Assembly (NCBI RefSeq): GCF_002860865.1 | Contig: NZ_PKIE01000001.1 | Location: 434,001 to 498,000, forward strand | Length of the DNA: 64,000 nt | DNA from: Streptococcus mitis | GTDB taxonomy: Bacteria > Bacillota > Bacilli > Lactobacillales > Streptococcaceae | Direction: 5' to 3' | Shown: one piece after another, positions 9,351 through 18,276 of the stretch | How the letters are laid out: each line of letters opens with the position of its first letter | Position numbering within the stretch: the first letter of the stretch is position 1 | Program-made: the position numbers and the translations under genes | The notes under the pieces: generated by a model | Databases searched by the model: none | Seen by the model: only the letters and a program-made list of their open reading frames with translations | Told to the model about the DNA's origin: nothing

Positions 9351-10243
9351 GGTTTGAATTTATCGCAGATGAGCATGTCAAGGTTAAGACCTTTTTGAAA
9401 AAGCACGAGGTTTCTAAGGGACTGCTGGCTAAGATTAAGTTTCGAGGCGGAGCTATTCTGGTCAATGATCAACCGCAAAATGCAACGTATCTATTGGATA
9501 TCGGCGACCGAGTTACCATCGATATTCCCGCCGAGGAAGGCTTTGAAACTCTGGAAGCAATCGAGCGCCCACTGGATATTCTCTATGAGGATGACCATTT
9601 TCTAGTCTTAAATAAACCCTATGGAGTGGCTTCTATTCCTAGTGTCAATCACTCCAATACCATTGCCAATTTTATCAAGGGTTACTATGTCAAGCAAAAT
9701 TACGAAAATCAGCAGGTTCACATTGTAACCAGACTTGATAGAGATACTTCTGGCTTGATGCTCTTTGCCAAGCACGGCTATGCCCATGCACGACTAGATA
9801 AGCAGTTGCAGAAGAAATCTATCGAGAAACGCTACTTTGCTTTGGTTAAAGGTGATGGACACTTGGAAGCAGAGGGGGAAATTATTGCTCCTATTGCGCG
9901 TGATGAAGACTCTATTATTACTAGACATGTAGCTAAAGGTGGAAAGTACGCCCATACATCATATAAGATTGTCGCTTCCTATGGAAATATTCACTTGGTC
10001 GACATTCGCCTGCACACTGGTCGAACCCACCAAATCCGAGTCCATTTTTCTCATATTGGTTTTCCTTTGTTGGGCGATGACTTGTACGGAGGTAGTCTGG
10101 ACGATGGCATTCAACGTCAGGCCTTGCATTGCCATTACCTATCCTTCTATCATCCATTTTTAGAACAGGACTTGCAGTTAGAAAGTCCCTTGCCGGATGA
10201 TTTCAGTAACCTTATTACTCAGTTATCAACTAATACTCTATAA
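9347..10243 (+). CDS. RluD-family pseudouridine synthase
   Basis: A 298-residue pseudouridine synthase of the RluA/RluC/RluD family, which isomerises uridine in rRNA or tRNA. An S4-like N-terminal segment (about 12-60) precedes the catalytic domain. The catalytic Asp is Asp131 in [14 protein letters not shown]. The later motif [22 protein letters not shown] is clear. The target site cannot be assigned because several paralogues occur per genome. It is translationally coupled to nadK by an ATGA overlap and followed by pta after 43 bases. Confidence 0.9.
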   Translation: MRFEFIADEHVKVKTFLKKHEVSKGLLAKIKFRGGAILVNDQPQNATYLLDIGDRVTIDIPAEEGFETLEAIERPLDILYEDDHFLVLNKPYGVASIPSVNHSNTIANFIKGYYVKQNYENQQVHIVTRLDRDTSGLMLFAKHGYAHARLDKQLQKKSIEKRYFALVKGDGHLEAEGEIIAPIARDEDSIITRHVAKGGKYAHTSYKIVASYGNIHLVDIRLHTGRTHQIRVHFSHIGFPLLGDDLYGGSLDDGIQRQALHCHYLSFYHPFLEQDLQLESPLPDDFSNLITQLSTNTL

Positions 10244-10286
10244 AAACTGTTTCAGAGTATAATTATTATCTTAAAGGAGAAAACTC

Positions 10287-11261
10287 ATGGAAGTTTTTGA
10301 AAGTCTCAAAGCCAACCTAGTTGGTAAAAATGCTCGTATCGTTCTCCCTGAAGGGGAAGAGCCTCGTATTCTCCAAGCAACTAAACGTTTGGTAAAAGAA
10401 ACAGAAGTGATTCCTGTTTTGCTTGGAAATCCTGAAAAAATTAAAATTTATCTTGAAATTGAAGGTATCATGGATGGTTATGAAGTCATTGACCCTCAAC
10501 ATTATCCTCAATTTGAAGAAATGGTTGCTGCCTTGGTAGAGCGTCGCAAGGGAAAAATGTCTGAAGAAGATGCACGCAAGGTTTTGGTTGAAGATGTCAA
10601 CTATTTTGGTGTTATGTTGGTTTACTTGGGCTTGGTTGATGGAATGGTGTCAGGAGCGATTCACTCAACAGCTTCAACAGTTCGCCCAGCCCTACAAATC
10701 ATCAAAACTCGTCCAAATGTGACTCGTACTTCAGGTGCCTTCCTCATGGTTCGTGGTACGGAACGTTACCTATTTGGAGACTGTGCTATCAATATCAATC
10801 CTGATGCAGAAGCCTTGGCTGAAATTGCCATCAACTCAGCAATCACAGCTAAGATGTTTGGCATCGAGCCTAAAATTGCTATGCTAAGTTATTCTACTAA
10901 AGGTTCAGGATTTGGTGAGAGCGTCGATAAGGTTGTAGAAGCAACTAAAATTGCTCACGACTTGCGTCCTGACCTTGAAATCGATGGTGAGTTGCAATTT
11001 GATGCAGCCTTTGTTCCAGAAACTGCAGCTCTGAAAGCTCCTAGAAGTACGGTAGCTGGTCAAGCAAATGTTTTCATCTTCCCAGGTATCGAAGCAGGAA
11101 ATATTGGCTACAAGATGGCTGAACGTCTTGGTGGCTTTGCGGCTGTAGGACCTGTTTTGCAAGGTTTGAACAAGCCAGTTAACGACCTCTCTCGTGGATG
11201 TAATGCTGATGATGTGTACAAGTTGACCCTTATCACAGCAGCTCAAGCAGTTCATCAATAA
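10287..11261 (+). CDS. pta: Phosphate acetyltransferase
   Basis: A 324-residue phosphotransacetylase that interconverts acetyl-CoA and acetyl phosphate, linking pyruvate oxidation to ATP formation through acetate kinase. The single-domain form without the regulatory DRTGG part is typical of Firmicutes. Conserved segments include IVLPEGEEPRILQA near the start, DGMVSGAIHSTASTVRP near 118 and AQANVFIFPGIEAGNIGYK near 250-270. A good AAAGGAG ribosome binding site precedes ATG 10287. It is last in the relQ operon and is followed by a strong hairpin terminator. Confidence 0.95.
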   Translation: MEVFESLKANLVGKNARIVLPEGEEPRILQATKRLVKETEVIPVLLGNPEKIKIYLEIEGIMDGYEVIDPQHYPQFEEMVAALVERRKGKMSEEDARKVLVEDVNYFGVMLVYLGLVDGMVSGAIHSTASTVRPALQIIKTRPNVTRTSGAFLMVRGTERYLFGDCAININPDAEALAEIAINSAITAKMFGIEPKIAMLSYSTKGSGFGESVDKVVEATKIAHDLRPDLEIDGELQFDAAFVPETAALKAPRSTVAGQANVFIFPGIEAGNIGYKMAERLGGFAAVGPVLQGLNKPVNDLSRGCNADDVYKLTLITAAQAVHQ

Positions 11262-11296
11262 AGAGAAGTTGTACTAAATAATTCGTATTTATAATC

Positions 11297-11345
11297 AAAA
11301 AACGCATAGTATCAAGTGCTGAGTCCTTGATATTATGCGTTTTAT
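11297..11345. terminator. Bidirectional terminator between pta and pepT
   Basis: The arms AAAACGCATAGTATCAAG and CTTGATATTATGCGTTTT pair over about 18 bp with one G-U. A-rich and T-rich flanks allow it to end both convergent genes. Confidence 0.85.
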
Positions 11346-11380
11346 TGTGTGAAGATTTACTTCATTTTCTCTTAAAATTG

Positions 11381-11402
11381 AGTTTTTGCCCAGCCTATTT
11401 TA
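11381..11402 (-). repeat. Short motif shared with the end of rlmB
   Basis: GTTTTTGCCCAGCCTATTTTA spans the pepT stop codon. Nearly the same motif, GTTTTTGTCCAGCCTCTTTTA, spans the rlmB stop at 62909-62929. Each copy sits between the stop codon and a long hairpin. Its nature is not known to me. Confidence 0.45.
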
Positions 11403-12623
11403 GTCTTTATAAGCTACGATACCAATGATGGTATCAACTGCACGTTCCATAGTCTGAAGGCTAACGTATTCAAAACGTCCGTGCATATTTTCTCCTCCCG
11501 CAAAGATATTAGGAGTTGGGATTCCCATAAAGGAAATCTTAGAGCCGTCTGTCCCTCCACGGATTGGTTCGATTATAGGAGTGATACCCAGATCTTCCAT
11601 AACGGCTTTGGCAATGGTAATTGGAGTCATATCTTTTTCAATGACTTCTTTCATATTGTAGTACTGGTCTGTCAAGTTTAGGGTGACACGGTCGCTACCA
11701 AGTTCTTGATTCATCTTATCAGCGATAGACTGCATAGCTGCTTTACGCGCTTCAAAGGCATTTTTTTCAAAATCACGAATGATGTAGCTTGCATGCGCCT
11801 CCTCGACACTACCTGTCACATCCATTAGATGGTAAAAACCTTGGTAACCTTCAGTTAACTCTGGTCTGTCATTCTCTGGAAGTTGATTGTGAAAATCAAT
11901 TGCTAGCTGAAGGGCGTTGACCATCTGACCTTTGGCAGTACCAGGGTGGACATTACGTCCTTGGAAATGCAATTCAGCACCCGCTGCTGAAAAGGTTTCG
12001 TACTGAAGCTCACCTAATGGCCCACCATCAACTGTGTAGGCAAAGTCCACATCAAAATCATCTGCATCAAATTGATTAGCACCAACACCAATTTCCTCAT
12101 CTGGACCAAAACCAACACGAATCTCACAGTGTTTTATTTCAGGGTGGGCAGTCAGATATTCAATAGCAGTCATAATTTCAGCAATACCAGACTTATCATC
12201 AGCACCTAGCAAGGTTGTTCCATCTGTTGTGATGAGCGTTTGTCCTGGATATTTCTCAAGACTCTTAAAGTCAGCTGGATCGAGTTTGAAACCAGAATTT
12301 CCTAGTTTAATCACACCACCATCGTAGTTTTCAATTACCTGTGGATTGACTCCTTCGGCATTAAAGTCAGCAGTATCCATGTGGGAGATGAAGCCAATTT
12401 TTCGTGTTAAAGATGGATCATTGGCTGGTAAGGTCCCAATTGCAAAACCATTTGGCAGATAATAAACATTTTGCAGTCCAACACGTTTCATTTCAGGGAT
12501 AAGAACATTGGTTGCGAAGTCCACCTGACTCTGTGTACTTGGAGTAGTAGTAGAGTGTTCATCAGAGCGCGTGTTGACCTTAACGTAGGTCAAGAAGCGG
12601 TCCAAGAGATTTGGATAAGTCAT
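11400..12623 (-). CDS. pepT: Peptidase T (tripeptide aminopeptidase)
   Basis: A 407-residue M20B zinc aminopeptidase that removes the N-terminal residue from tripeptides in the cytosol. Metal and catalytic residues are visible: His81 and Asp83 in ISHMDTADF, Asp142 in LLGADDKSG, the Glu176-Glu177 pair in [10 protein letters not shown] and the dimerisation-domain histidine in [11 protein letters not shown]. The length matches the family. Monocistronic and convergent with pta, it contributes to peptide-based amino acid nutrition. Confidence 0.95.
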   Translation of the reverse strand: MTYPNLLDRFLTYVKVNTRSDEHSTTTPSTQSQVDFATNVLIPEMKRVGLQNVYYLPNGFAIGTLPANDPSLTRKIGFISHMDTADFNAEGVNPQVIENYDGGVIKLGNSGFKLDPADFKSLEKYPGQTLITTDGTTLLGADDKSGIAEIMTAIEYLTAHPEIKHCEIRVGFGPDEEIGVGANQFDADDFDVDFAYTVDGGPLGELQYETFSAAGAELHFQGRNVHPGTAKGQMVNALQLAIDFHNQLPENDRPELTEGYQGFYHLMDVTGSVEEAHASYIIRDFEKNAFEARKAAMQSIADKMNQELGSDRVTLNLTDQYYNMKEVIEKDMTPITIAKAVMEDLGITPIIEPIRGGTDGSKISFMGIPTPNIFAGGENMHGRFEYVSLQTMERAVDTIIGIVAYKD

Positions 12624-12715
12624 AAAAAACTCCTTTTGAATTCATTTTTTCCATTGTATCATAGAAAGAAAAGAAAAACAAAAGACAGAAGTTAAGGAAA
12701 TTCACTATGTTGGCG

Positions 12716-12744
12716 TTTACTTATTAATGGATAAATGATAAAAT
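12716..12744 (+). promoter_or_regulatory. Probable hemH promoter
   Basis: TTTACT (12716-12721), a 17-base spacer and TAAAAT (12739-12744) with an extended TG at 12736 lie just upstream of the hemH start. Confidence 0.5.
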
Positions 12745-12776
12745 AAACTTGATAAAAATATCACAAGGAAGCAGTT

Positions 12777-13871
12777 ATGAAAAAAGCAATTTTAATGATG
12801 ACATTCGGTTCGCCAGAAGAGATTACCTTTGAAGGTGTGGCTGATTTTTTCACAAATATTCGTCGTGGAGTGAGACCTCAAGACCACGAGATTCAAACAC
12901 TCTATGATAATTATGTACTTATTGGAGGTACGCCTCTGCAAAGAATTACCCGTGAAGAGGTTGCCTTAGTAGAAGCTAAACTGGGGAATGAGTATAGTGT
13001 TTATTTTGCTAATAAGTTTTCTAGACCTTTTATCCCAGATGTGATTGGTCAAATGGAAGCAGACGGCATTGAACAGTGTATTTGCCTGATTTTGGAGCCC
13101 CATTATTCTTTTTACTCTGTCATGGGTTATGAGAAATTTTTAGAAAGCAAGCAAATTCAATTTTTGGTCATTAAGGACTGGTATCAGGAAGAAGCGCTCT
13201 TAAACTATTGGGCAGATGAAATTGGTAAAATTTTAAAAGAAGAAGTAAAGCAGGATAGCTTTAAAGTCATCTTTTCAGCCCACAGTGTGCCTATTTTTGC
13301 CTTAGATTTTGGTGACCCATATATTGACCAAATTTTCGAAAATAGCAAGCTAGTCGCTGAAAAACTAGGATTGAGTTCAGAGCAATATACTAACACTTGG
13401 CAGAGTGAAAGTGATATCGGGATTCCATGGATTAAGCCAGATGTTTTAGAGTATCTCAGAGAACAGAAAGAACATCCAGACCATTATATTTTTGTTCCTA
13501 TCAGCTTCATTAGCGAGCATATTGAAGTCTTGTTTGACAATGATGTGGAATGTTATGACTTATGTCAGGAATTTGGTGTAAACTACCATCGTCCACCAAT
13601 GCCAAATACAGATTCTCGTTTGATTGACGCCTTGGTCAATACCGTCAGAGCCAATGAACATCAAGAGTTTAAGGAATTTCTCCCAGAAGAAGAGACCTTT
13701 GATGAGTTAGTTCCTTCAGACGAGACGAAAAACATTTTGGCCGAATCTCAAGATTTACAAATGCCAGAATTTGTGAAAAAACTGATTGAGAAAAAAGGTC
13801 GTGAAAATGTTAAGATGCCTTATTTGATTAAGAAAATGCTAGAGAAAGCAGGTAAGTTGCCGAAAGAGTAA
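12777..13871 (+). CDS. hemH: Ferrochelatase (HemH family)
   Basis: A 364-residue class II chelatase that inserts iron into a porphyrin (proto- or coproporphyrin). The key His is His169 in [11 protein letters not shown], and the second motif [15 protein letters not shown] places Glu246 and His247. The C-terminal 50 residues after about 310 are a charged extension beyond the usual 310-320 residue Gram-positive enzyme. No other heme biosynthesis gene is in the window and streptococci generally lack the pathway, so it may act on imported porphyrin or heme or in the reverse direction. AAGGAAG precedes ATG 12777. A bidirectional hairpin follows. Confidence 0.92.
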   Translation: MKKAILMMTFGSPEEITFEGVADFFTNIRRGVRPQDHEIQTLYDNYVLIGGTPLQRITREEVALVEAKLGNEYSVYFANKFSRPFIPDVIGQMEADGIEQCICLILEPHYSFYSVMGYEKFLESKQIQFLVIKDWYQEEALLNYWADEIGKILKEEVKQDSFKVIFSAHSVPIFALDFGDPYIDQIFENSKLVAEKLGLSSEQYTNTWQSESDIGIPWIKPDVLEYLREQKEHPDHYIFVPISFISEHIEVLFDNDVECYDLCQEFGVNYHRPPMPNTDSRLIDALVNTVRANEHQEFKEFLPEEETFDELVPSDETKNILAESQDLQMPEFVKKLIEKKGRENVKMPYLIKKMLEKAGKLPKE

Positions 13872-13873
13872 AG

Positions 13874-13905
13874 AAAAAGGATTTAGCTTTGCGCTAGATC
13901 CTTTT
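13874..13905. terminator. Bidirectional terminator between hemH and mscL
   Basis: AAAAGGATTTAGC and GCTAGATCCTTTT pair around a short loop (TTTGC), with A and T tracts on the two sides. Confidence 0.8.
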
Positions 13906-13911
13906 AATCGA

Positions 13912-14292
13912 TTATTTTTTCTCAAGAAGGGCTTTGATTTCTTGAAGTACTTCCAACTCAGTTGGAGCAGCTGGAGCTTCCTCAGCAGCCTCTTCTTTCT
14001 TAGTAAGGCTTTGAGCTTTTTCCATAGCTTTAATAACGAAGAAGAGAACAGTACCTACAACAAGGAAGTTGATAATAGCACTCAAGAATTTACCATATGT
14101 AACACCATTCCATGCAAGCTCAGCGATGTTTTGTACTTTAGCAGCTTTCAAGGCTGGGTTCAATAGGAGTGGAGTGATGATATCATTAACAAATGAAGTA
14201 ACGATAGCACCAAAAGCAGAGGCAATGATCACACCGACAGCAAGGTCAACAACATTACCACGAAGCAAAAATGCTTTAAGATCTTTTAACAT
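13912..14292 (-). CDS. mscL: Large-conductance mechanosensitive channel MscL
   Basis: A 126-residue membrane protein forming a pentameric tension-gated pore that releases solutes on hypo-osmotic shock. The N-terminal amphipathic helix and pore helix carry the family signature RGNVVDLAVGVIIASAFG (about 11-28). A second hydrophobic helix covers about 66-86, and a charged cytoplasmic helix ends in LEVLQEIKALLEKK. Length and order are typical. Confidence 0.95.
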   Translation of the reverse strand: MLKDLKAFLLRGNVVDLAVGVIIASAFGAIVTSFVNDIITPLLLNPALKAAKVQNIAELAWNGVTYGKFLSAIINFLVVGTVLFFVIKAMEKAQSLTKKEEAAEEAPAAPTELEVLQEIKALLEKK

Positions 14293-14373
14293 TTTCTTAA
14301 TCCCCTTTCAAAAATTTTTGCTCTTAATTATATATTAATTAAGAAAAGCTTGCAAGATATATGCTCAAAAAAT

Positions 14374-14805
14374 TTATTTTTTAAAAATATATAGTTTGCT
14401 TAAAATATAATTAAGAATAATTATTGATATTTGTGCAAGAACTGTTTCGATTGCATTTATCTTATCAAGATTTTCATTTACAAATTGCCCTATAATATGA
14501 GGGAATTGAGTCACAAACAGAAAAGTAAAGAGCAAATCTAACAGAAAAGTAGAAAGGCGAGCAAGAGAAAATTTCACTAGACGCTTAGGCCAATTCTTCC
14601 TTTCTTGCTTAAACACGATAATATCATTTGTGATAAAGGCAAAGAGGATACCGATACTATTTGCTAGCCCAGTAGCAAGGAGTTCTTTATGGGTTAATTG
14701 ATAAATGACTAGTCGTGAGAGAATCGAAACTAGAGTTGTTGCAAGGCCAAAAAAGAGATAGGCTAAGATTTCATTGTTAAGAAATTTTTGAATACAAATT
14801 TTCAT
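14374..14805 (-). CDS. GtrA family membrane protein
   Basis: A 143-residue protein with four predicted transmembrane segments (about 14-35, 43-62, 80-102, 118-140) and the GtrA fingerprint FGLATTLVSILSRLVIYQL followed by ANSIGILFAFITNDIIVFK. GtrA-like proteins are thought to help flip or transfer polyprenyl-linked sugars during cell wall or lipoteichoic acid glycosylation. No glycosyltransferase is adjacent, so the partner is unknown. It is divergent from queT and appears to be monocistronic. Confidence 0.85.
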   Translation of the reverse strand: MKICIQKFLNNEILAYLFFGLATTLVSILSRLVIYQLTHKELLATGLANSIGILFAFITNDIIVFKQERKNWPKRLVKFSLARLSTFLLDLLFTFLFVTQFPHIIGQFVNENLDKINAIETVLAQISIIILNYILSKLYIFKK

Positions 14806-14835
14806 GTTTTTAGTATAGCATAAAGCAGGCTATTG

Positions 14836-14844
14836 TGCTATACT
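14836..14844 (+). promoter_or_regulatory. Extended -10 promoter of queT
   Basis: TGCTATACT gives an extended -10 with TATACT at 14839-14844, about 18 bases before the riboswitch begins. Confidence 0.6.
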
Positions 14845-14861
14845 AGTAAGGTTGAATAAAG

Positions 14862-14927
14862 CAACCCTTGGTGCTTAGCTTCTTTCACCAAGCATATTAC
14901 ACGCGGGCAACCGCTAAAGGAGAAAAG
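14862..14927 (+). ncRNA. preQ1-II riboswitch (COG4708 RNA) upstream of queT
   Basis: The leader CTTGGTGCTTAGCTTC, then TTTCACCAAG, GCATATTACACGCGG and AACCGC followed by AAAGGAG, matches the streptococcal class II preQ1 aptamer as I remember it. The paired arms CTTGGTG and CACCAAG form P2, and GCGG with CCGC forms the small P4 hairpin. In this class the ribosome binding site (AAAGGAG) is sequestered when preQ1 is bound, so queT is switched off at translation. Confidence 0.92.
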
Positions 14928-15437
14928 ATGAAAAAATTAACTATTCGTGATGTTGCAGACATTGCAATCGTTGCTGCTATTTATGTCGTTTTGACTGTCA
15001 CACCGCCTCTAAATGCCATCAGCTATGGTGCTTATCAGTTTCGTATTTCAGAAATGATGAATTTTATGGCTTTTTACAATCCTAAGTACATCATTGGAGT
15101 TACCATCGGTTGTATGATTGCTAATTTCTTTAGCTTCGGACTGCTAGATGTCTTTGTTGGTGGTGGGTCAACCTTAGTATTCCTCAGTCTAGGTGTTTGG
15201 CTTTTTGCAAAATACAGCAAAGATTACCTCTTTAATGGATTAATTCGAAAAGATCATTTCTTCTTTTCAATCCTCTTTTCAATTTCCATGTTTACTATCG
15301 CTGCGGAGTTGAATATCGTGGCGCAATTACCATTTTTCCTTACTTGGTTCACAACAGGAATTGGTGAATTTGCCTCATTAATTATTGGAGCGATTATCAT
15401 TGGTAAAATTGGTCGCCGAATCGATTTAAGCAAATAG
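14928..15437 (+). CDS. queT: QueT family queuosine precursor transporter (ECF S component)
   Basis: A 169-residue membrane protein with about five or six hydrophobic segments, belonging to the COG4708/QueT substrate-binding components of ECF transporters. It probably imports preQ1 or queuine with a shared energising module encoded elsewhere. The start is ATG 14928 (MKKLTIRDVADIAIVAAIY): it follows AAAGGAG and the preQ1-II aptamer. An in-frame start at 14868 would put 20 residues inside the riboswitch and is rejected. The riboswitch itself supports the substrate assignment. A hairpin terminator follows. Confidence 0.93.
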   Translation: MKKLTIRDVADIAIVAAIYVVLTVTPPLNAISYGAYQFRISEMMNFMAFYNPKYIIGVTIGCMIANFFSFGLLDVFVGGGSTLVFLSLGVWLFAKYSKDYLFNGLIRKDHFFFSILFSISMFTIAAELNIVAQLPFFLTWFTTGIGEFASLIIGAIIIGKIGRRIDLSK

Positions 15438-15445
15438 AAGAAGAT

Positions 15446-15474
15446 AAGCTAGGTAGCTCTTACCTGGCTTTTTC
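15446..15474 (+). terminator. queT terminator
   Basis: AGCTAGGTA and TACCTGGCT pair around a five-base loop and are followed by TTTTT. Confidence 0.75.
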
Positions 15475-15498
15475 CTATGGAAAATTTCTAAGGAAACC

Positions 15499-15527
15499 TT
15501 GACAAAATTTTCTGATTATAGTATACT
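15499..15527 (+). promoter_or_regulatory. tRNA-Thr promoter
   Basis: TTGACA (15499-15504), a 17-base spacer and TATACT (15522-15527) end eleven bases before the tRNA. Confidence 0.85.
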
Positions 15528-15537
15528 TTTCAAGTAA

Positions 15538-15610
15538 GCTGATTTAGCTCAGTTGGCAGAGCGCATCCATGGTAAGGATGAGGTCGCCGGTTCAATCCCG
15601 GCAATTAGCA
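15538..15610 (+). tRNA. tRNA-Thr (GGT anticodon)
   Basis: A complete 73-base cloverleaf. The acceptor arm GCTGATT pairs with AATTAGC with A as discriminator, the D arm is GCTCAGTTGGCAGAGC, the anticodon arm CATCC..GGATG holds GGT, and the T arm is GCCGGTTCAATCCCGGC. CCA is not encoded. It stands alone under its own consensus promoter rather than in an rRNA operon cluster. Confidence 0.95.
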
Positions 15611-15622
15611 TGAAATAAACAG

Positions 15623-15648
15623 AAAAGCCCTTGATATACAAGGGTTTT
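15623..15648 (+). terminator. tRNA-Thr terminator
   Basis: AAAAGCCCTTG and CAAGGGTTTT form a hairpin 13 bases after the tRNA, with only a short T run in the 3' arm. Confidence 0.6.
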
Positions 15649-15718
15649 GGTTATGTCTCCCCAAATCTGCCCCAAATTTTTCAAAGATACTTCTTATGCA
15701 CCTGTGTAAATAAAATTA

Positions 15719-15870
15719 ATACTCAATGAAAATCAAAGAGCAAACTAGGAAGCTAGCCGCAGGTTGCTCAAAGCACTGCTTTGAGGTTGTAGATAGAACT
15801 GACGAAGTCAGTAACCATACATACGGTAAGGCGACGCTGACGAAGTTTGAAGAGATTTTCGAAGAGTATA
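15719..15870 (-). repeat. BOX element (boxA-boxB-boxC, one boxB)
   Basis: In minus orientation it reads boxA (ends in the GTCAGCGTCGCCTTACCGTA form), one boxB with ACTGACTTCGTCAG, and boxC with CCTGCGGCTAGCTTCCTAG ending in GATTTTCATTGAGTA. The sequence TACGGTAAGGCGACGCTGAC matches the standard BOX-PCR primer region almost exactly. It lies directly upstream of the asd RNA promoter. BOX elements are non-coding repeats typical of pneumococcus and relatives. Confidence 0.93.
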
Positions 15871-15884
15871 AAGAGTTTCGTTTG

Positions 15885-15913
15885 TTGACAAAAGTCATTC
15901 TCTTTAGTAGAAT
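15885..15913 (+). promoter_or_regulatory. Promoter of the asd leader RNA
   Basis: TTGACA (15885-15890), exactly 17 bases, then TAGAAT (15908-15913). It begins 14 bases after the BOX element. Confidence 0.85.
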
Positions 15914-15919
15914 AGTAGA

Positions 15920-16066
15920 TGCGATGAGTCGATAGGTAGTCTTCGGACTACTATTGAGCATAAGGAGGTCATAACGCAGGAGCGGACCTTGATGAGTTGT
16001 GTGAACCTGCTCATCACATGAAGATGCCTCTTAGTCCCTGGTCTAGCGACTGGGGATTTTTATTTT
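15920..16066 (+). ncRNA. asd RNA motif (small RNA upstream of asd)
   Basis: A structured 147-base transcript is expected here. Its features are a strong promoter, a 5' hairpin GGTAGTCTTCGGACTACT around a UUCG loop, several conserved-looking stems in the middle, and a terminator. Position and size fit the asd RNA motif described for lactic acid bacteria, detected as a roughly 170-base RNA in S. pyogenes. The terminator before asd means it may be a free small RNA, an attenuating leader, or both. The ligand or target is unknown. Confidence 0.8.
16035..16066 (+). terminator. Terminator at the end of the asd RNA
   Basis: TCCCTGGTC pairs with GACTGGGGA (9 bp including two wobble pairs) around TAGC, followed by TTTTTATTTT. 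Confidence 0.85.
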
Positions 16067-16087
16067 CCAAAAAATGATGAAAAAGCT

Positions 16088-16115
16088 TTGCAATTCATGG
16101 AAAAAGTAGTATAAT
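16088..16115 (+). promoter_or_regulatory. Second promoter directly before asd
   Basis: TTGCAA (16088-16093), a 16-base spacer and a perfect TATAAT (16110-16115) lie downstream of the RNA terminator, so asd can be transcribed independently of the leader. Confidence 0.7.
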
Positions 16116-16160
16116 ACATCTATTATAGAAATTTTTAGAAAATTCCGAAAGAGGTTATTT

Positions 16161-17237
16161 ATGGGATATACAGTTGCTGTAGTCGGCGCGACAGGTGCTG
16201 TCGGAGCTCAGATGATAAAAATGTTGGAAGAATCAACACTTCCAATCGATAAAATTCGTTTACTTGCTTCTGCACGTTCAGCAGGCAAGACTTTGAAATT
16301 TAAAGATCAAGATATTACGATTGAAGAAACGACTGAAACAGCTTTTGAAGGAGTTGATATTGCTCTCTTTTCGGCAGGTGGTTCTACATCAGCTAAGTAT
16401 GCACCATATGCAGTTAAAGCTGGAGCGGTAGTAGTAGATAATACATCTTACTTCCGTCAAAATCCAGATGTTCCTTTGGTTGTTCCAGAGGTCAATGCTC
16501 ATGCACTTGATGCCCACAACGGGATTATTGCCTGCCCTAACTGTTCAACAATCCAAATGATGGTAGCTCTTGAGCCAGTTCGTCAAAAATGGGGCTTGGA
16601 TCGTATCATTGTTTCAACTTACCAAGCAGTTTCAGGTGCTGGTATGGGAGCAATTCTTGAAACACAACGTGAACTTCGTGAAGTTTTGAATGATGGTGTG
16701 AAACCACGTGATTTGCATGCGGAAATCTTACCTTCAGGCGGTGACAAGAAACATTACCCTATCGCCTTCAATGCTCTTCCACAAATTGATGTCTTCACTG
16801 ACAATGATTACACTTACGAAGAGATGAAGATGACTAAGGAAACTAAGAAAATCATGGAAGATGATAGCATCGCAGTGTCTGCAACATGTGTGCGCATTCC
16901 AGTCTTGTCAGCTCACTCTGAGTCTATTTACATCGAAACAAAAGAAGTGGCTCCAATTGAAGAAGTGAAAGCAGCTATCGCAGCCTTCCCAGGCGCTGTC
17001 CTTGAAGATGATGTAGCTCATCAAATCTATCCTCAAGCCATCAATGCAGTGGGTTCACGTGATACCTTTGTTGGTCGTATCCGTAAAGACTTGGATGCGG
17101 AAAAAGGAATTCACATGTGGGTTGTTTCAGATAACCTTCTTAAAGGTGCTGCTTGGAACTCAGTTCAGATTGCTGAAACTCTTCATGAACGTGGCTTGGT
17201 TCGTCCAACAGCTGAATTGAAATTTGAATTAAAATAG
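16161..17237 (+). CDS. asd: Aspartate-semialdehyde dehydrogenase
   Basis: A 358-residue NADP-dependent enzyme reducing aspartyl phosphate to aspartate semialdehyde, the branch point to lysine/diaminopimelate, threonine and methionine. The nucleotide-binding GATGAVG is at residues 9-15 and the catalytic Cys is Cys128 in [10 protein letters not shown]. The start follows GAAAGAGG. It lies 55 bases upstream of dapA on the same strand, forming a diaminopimelate pathway unit, and is preceded by the asd RNA and two promoters. Confidence 0.96.
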   Translation: MGYTVAVVGATGAVGAQMIKMLEESTLPIDKIRLLASARSAGKTLKFKDQDITIEETTETAFEGVDIALFSAGGSTSAKYAPYAVKAGAVVVDNTSYFRQNPDVPLVVPEVNAHALDAHNGIIACPNCSTIQMMVALEPVRQKWGLDRIIVSTYQAVSGAGMGAILETQRELREVLNDGVKPRDLHAEILPSGGDKKHYPIAFNALPQIDVFTDNDYTYEEMKMTKETKKIMEDDSIAVSATCVRIPVLSAHSESIYIETKEVAPIEEVKAAIAAFPGAVLEDDVAHQIYPQAINAVGSRDTFVGRIRKDLDAEKGIHMWVVSDNLLKGAAWNSVQIAETLHERGLVRPTAELKFELK

Positions 17238-17292
17238 TCATATCGTTTAGGAGTTCAGATGAACTCCTTCTTTGAAATAGAGAGGTATTTTT

Positions 17293-18228
17293 ATGTCTTA
17301 TCAAGATTTAAAAGAGTGTAAAATCATCACAGCCTTCATTACCCCTTTCCACGAGGATGGTTCTATCAACTTTGATGCTATTCCAGCCTTGATTGAGCAT
17401 TTATTGGCCCATCATACAGACGGCATTCTTCTAGCTGGAACGACTGCTGAGAGTCCAACTTTAACCCACGATGAGGAGTTGGAACTCTTTGCGGCTGTAC
17501 AAAAGATTGTCAATGGACGAGTTCCTTTGATTGCGGGTGTAGGTACCAATGATACGCGTGACTCGATCGAGTTTGTCAAAGAAGTAGCGGAATTTGGTGG
17601 TTTCGCAGCTGGGCTTGCTATTGTTCCTTACTACAACAAACCTTCTCAAGAAGGAATGTATCAGCATTTTAAAGCCATTGCAGATGCTTCTGACCTACCA
17701 ATTATTATCTATAACATTCCAGGGCGTGTAGTTGTCGAATTGACTCCAGAAACCATGCTTCGTTTGGCTGACCATCCAAATATTATCGGTGTCAAAGAAT
17801 GTACTAGCTTGGCTAATATGGCTTACTTGATTGAGCACAAGCCAGAAGAGTTCTTGATTTATACAGGTGAGGATGGAGATGCTTTCCATGCCATGAACCT
17901 TGGTGCGGATGGGGTTATTTCTGTTGCATCACATACAAATGGGGATGAAATGCACGAGATGTTTACTGCCATTGCAGAAAGCGATATGAAGAAAGCCGCA
18001 GCTATTCAACGTAAATTCATTCCTAAGGTTAATGCCCTCTTCTCATATCCAAGTCCTGCTCCTGTCAAGGCCGTTCTCAACTATATGGGATTTGAAGCTG
18101 GTCCAACTCGATTACCTCTAGTTCCAGCACCAGAAGAAGATGCAAAACGCATTATCAAGGTTGTTGTAGATGGCGACTACGAAGCAACTAAAGCAACCGT
18201 AACAGGTGTCTTAAGACCAGATTACTAA
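17293..18228 (+). CDS. dapA: 4-hydroxy-tetrahydrodipicolinate synthase
   Basis: A 311-residue class I aldolase-fold enzyme that condenses pyruvate with aspartate semialdehyde in lysine and cell-wall precursor synthesis. The Schiff-base Lys is Lys168 in IIGVKECT and the catalytic Tyr is Tyr140 in IIIYNIPGR. The pyruvate-binding GTTAES is at residues 49-54. It follows asd directly and ends at a shared bidirectional terminator. Length is slightly above the usual 290-300. Confidence 0.96.
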   Translation: MSYQDLKECKIITAFITPFHEDGSINFDAIPALIEHLLAHHTDGILLAGTTAESPTLTHDEELELFAAVQKIVNGRVPLIAGVGTNDTRDSIEFVKEVAEFGGFAAGLAIVPYYNKPSQEGMYQHFKAIADASDLPIIIYNIPGRVVVELTPETMLRLADHPNIIGVKECTSLANMAYLIEHKPEEFLIYTGEDGDAFHAMNLGADGVISVASHTNGDEMHEMFTAIAESDMKKAAAIQRKFIPKVNALFSYPSPAPVKAVLNYMGFEAGPTRLPLVPAPEEDAKRIIKVVVDGDYEATKATVTGVLRPDY

Positions 18229-18235
18229 TAAGACA

Positions 18236-18276
18236 ATAAAATCCATGACCGCAAGAACGATCATGGATTTTTCTTA
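18236..18276. terminator. Bidirectional terminator between dapA and mnmE
   Basis: AAAATCCATGA and TCATGGATTTT form a perfect stem with A and T tracts on either side of convergent genes. The 3' edge touches the mnmE stop codon. Confidence 0.85.

Noticed and set aside
14868..14927. Longer queT start
   Set aside because: It lies inside the preQ1-II aptamer and lacks a ribosome binding site; ATG 14928 has both aptamer and AAAGGAG before it.
15716..15961. Open frames of about 70-80 codons on both strands near the asd RNA
   Set aside because: They coincide with a BOX element and the asd leader and match no protein.
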